From JAAYJK01 sp964531295 (GTDB lineage Bacteria; Bacillota; Syntrophomonadia; Syntrophomonadales; Syntrophomonadaceae): 51,269 nt of DNA. A program made the translations under genes and the position numbers. Shown here piece by piece: positions 49,857-51,269 of the stretch; positions within the stretch are counted from its first letter, which is position 1; each line of letters opens with the position of its first letter. Location of the stretch: assembly GCA_964531295.1 (NCBI GenBank), contig CAZHHJ010000002.1, forward strand, positions 1-51,269, read 5' to 3'. The notes under the pieces are model-generated. The model had not been told where the DNA came from. It saw nothing but the letters and a program-made list of their open reading frames with translations, and did not search any database.

Positions 49857-51269
49857 TTACATAAATTCTTCTTCGGCTATGTCAATAGCACTTCTGTCGC
49901 CGGCCTTCATTGCCTTATGGTATCCGAAAAGTTCAGGCACATGGTTCATAATATAGAACCTGGCGGTGGCAATTTTGCTCCGGTAGAAGGGAGCGTCAAA
50001 GTGATCGTCGCCCAGTTCGGCTAGCTTCCTGGCAGCCAGGGTGGCCTGGTCGAGCATCAGCTTGCCACAATAAACTCTCGCACCTGCATGCATAGTCCGG
50101 GTGGAGTAGAGTTGCTTCATTTGCTTATCACCAGCCGTCCAGGCAGCATTCATATCGACAATATCCTTGAAAGCAACCATGCAATCTGCCATCATGGCAA
50201 ATTCATCTGCGAATTGCTCGGTCTTCTTACTGGAAATGAAGTCGTCGATTTCAGCAACCCACTTCTTGAACGGTTCGCTGCCCTTCATGGTGAACTTGCG
50301 GCCGGTATAGTCCTGGGACTGAATAAAGTTGGTGCCTTCCCAGATGCCGTAGATCACTACGTCCCGGTACAGTTCCGCCCCGGCATACTCTTCCATGAAG
50401 CCGTAGCCGCCGTGACATTGGATGGCTTCACCGGTGGCAATCCTGGCCATGTCGGAGGTATAGGCCTTGCACAGCGGGTTATTGATCATGAACATGTCAT
50501 GATAATATTCTCTTTCTTCCGGTGTAGGAGCATCTTTGGAAAGGTCGACGTAGAGATAGGATTGGAAAATCAAAGCCCGGGTAGCTTCCAGGATGGATTT
50601 TTGGAGCAACAGCATGCGGCGGACGTCTTCGTGTTCGATGATCCGGACGCTGGGTCCTTTCGGATTGGTGGAATGTTTGCTCTGCACGCGGACCTTGGTA
50701 TACTCCAGGGCTGCGTAGTAGGCTGAGCCAATGCAACCCAGGGAGAACAAACCGGTGTTCAGACGTTCTTCGTTCATATATGCGAACATCTGGGACATCC
50801 CTTTGGCTTTGCCATCCACTACTTCTATATCGCCTACCATCCAACCATAACAGTTGTCGTTTTCACCCATGGCCAAGGTAGCGGTGGAAGAACCGTGGAT
50901 ACCCATCTTGTGTTCAATGCCGGTAGTGGTAACGTCGTTCCATTTGCCTAAGGAGCCATCGTCGTTGACCCAGAATTTGGGCACGATGAACAGTGAAATG
51001 CCGGCGGTGCCTTCTTTAGCGCCCGGGGTCTTGGCCAACATCAGATGGATGATGTTTTCCGCCAGGTCATGGTCACCGGAAGTGATAAAGCATTTAGTGC
51101 CTTTGAGCTTGTACAGATGGGGAGTATCGGTGGGGGTTGCCTTGCTGGCAACTGCTCCGACCTCAGATCCTGCGCCTGGCTCGGTCAGGCCCATGGTGCC
51201 GCACCATTCACCACTATACATCTTGGGCAGGAACATGTCCTGTTGTTTTTGGGTGCCATAGTCCTGAAG
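49857..51269 (-). CDS. Large acyl-CoA dehydrogenase (N-terminal part outside window)
   Basis: The frame is open to the window end, giving the last 470 residues of a protein expected to have about 600. TMGLTEPGAGSEVGAVASKA is the FAD loop, KMGIHGSSTATLAMGE the central strand, QCHGGYGFMEEY the conserved histidine segment, and YGIWEGTNFIQSQDYTGRKF carries the catalytic glutamate. The extra C-terminal domain (about 130 residues) marks the larger class of dehydrogenases, different from the 379-residue enzyme at 19729. It may act on longer or branched acyl-CoA. The gene is richer in G and C than its neighbours, with a codon use like that of highly expressed genes. Confidence 0.92.
   Translation of the reverse strand, partial: LQDYGTQKQQDMFLPKMYSGEWCGTMGLTEPGAGSEVGAVASKATPTDTPHLYKLKGTKCFITSGDHDLAENIIHLMLAKTPGAKEGTAGISLFIVPKFWVNDDGSLGKWNDVTTTGIEHKMGIHGSSTATLAMGENDNCYGWMVGDIEVVDGKAKGMSQMFAYMNEERLNTGLFSLGCIGSAYYAALEYTKVRVQSKHSTNPKGPSVRIIEHEDVRRMLLLQKSILEATRALIFQSYLYVDLSKDAPTPEEREYYHDMFMINNPLCKAYTSDMARIATGEAIQCHGGYGFMEEYAGAELYRDVVIYGIWEGTNFIQSQDYTGRKFTMKGSEPFKKWVAEIDDFISSKKTEQFADEFAMMADCMVAFKDIVDMNAAWTAGDKQMKQLYSTRTMHAGARVYCGKLMLDQATLAARKLAELGDDHFDAPFYRSKIATARFYIMNHVPELFGYHKAMKAGDRSAIDIAEEEFM

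Overview
The window looks like a chromosomal piece of a low-to-moderate GC, spore-forming, strictly anaerobic member of the Clostridia, most like the syntrophic fatty-acid oxidisers (Syntrophomonadaceae). That is an inference from content: enoyl-CoA hydratase, two acyl-CoA dehydrogenases, two tandem CoA-transferases, two sigma-54 activators, CotF-type coat proteins, strong AGGAGG ribosome sites and many GTG/TTG starts. No rRNA, tRNA, CRISPR array or prophage was seen. Layout: (1) 1-7.7 kb, plus strand: cut-off MOSC domain, dodecin, Fe-S flavoprotein-like reductase, DUF1232 membrane protein, beta-carbonic anhydrase, Na/Pi symporter-PhoU fusion, zinc-ribbon membrane protein and an unrecognised membrane protein. 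(2) 7.8-11 kb: glycosyltransferase/PIG-L deacetylase pair (minus), an IS200-type insertion sequence, and a TiaS-like ATP-binding protein. (3) 11-18.6 kb: a large secreted beta-propeller protein, an iron alcohol dehydrogenase, small membrane and basic proteins, an alpha/beta hydrolase, and a TlpA / CXXC micro-protein / 4Fe-4S membrane protein operon. (4) 18.6-27.2 kb, the metabolic centre: a textbook -24/-12 sigma-54 promoter preceded by a perfect 11-bp inverted repeat drives enoyl-CoA hydratase, acyl-CoA dehydrogenase and two CoA-transferases; a very strong hairpin terminator follows, then a PAS-AAA+-Fis activator, a QueG-like Fe-S protein and a cysteine-dioxygenase-like cupin. (5) 27.2-36.4 kb: a 100-N assembly gap flanked by an exact 55-bp duplicate, a sortase-anchored VWA protein, an orphan solute-binding lipoprotein, a radical SAM protein, a LysE exporter, an ABC importer operon with a metallo-hydrolase (minus), and two coat proteins. 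(6) 36.6-51.3 kb: HD-GYP protein, MacAB-like efflux operon, MFS transporter, CoA-disulfide-reductase-like enzyme, DegV, glycosyltransferase, a CBS-PAS-PAS sigma-54 activator, and a large acyl-CoA dehydrogenase cut by the window end. Scattered through the intergenic spaces is a family of small REP-like hairpins with a constant core (GAACCGTCCCC) and variable but self-complementary arms, most of them touching a stop codon; some carry a TTGACA-17-bp-TATCAA promoter-like arrangement. A second family (ATTCTGAA-GAAG-GAAGAATC type) has created a false N-terminal extension on one gene. The observations most worth following are the sigma-54 control of the acyl-CoA cluster, the arm-switching REP family, and the three-gene thiol-redox operon with its apparent frameshift.
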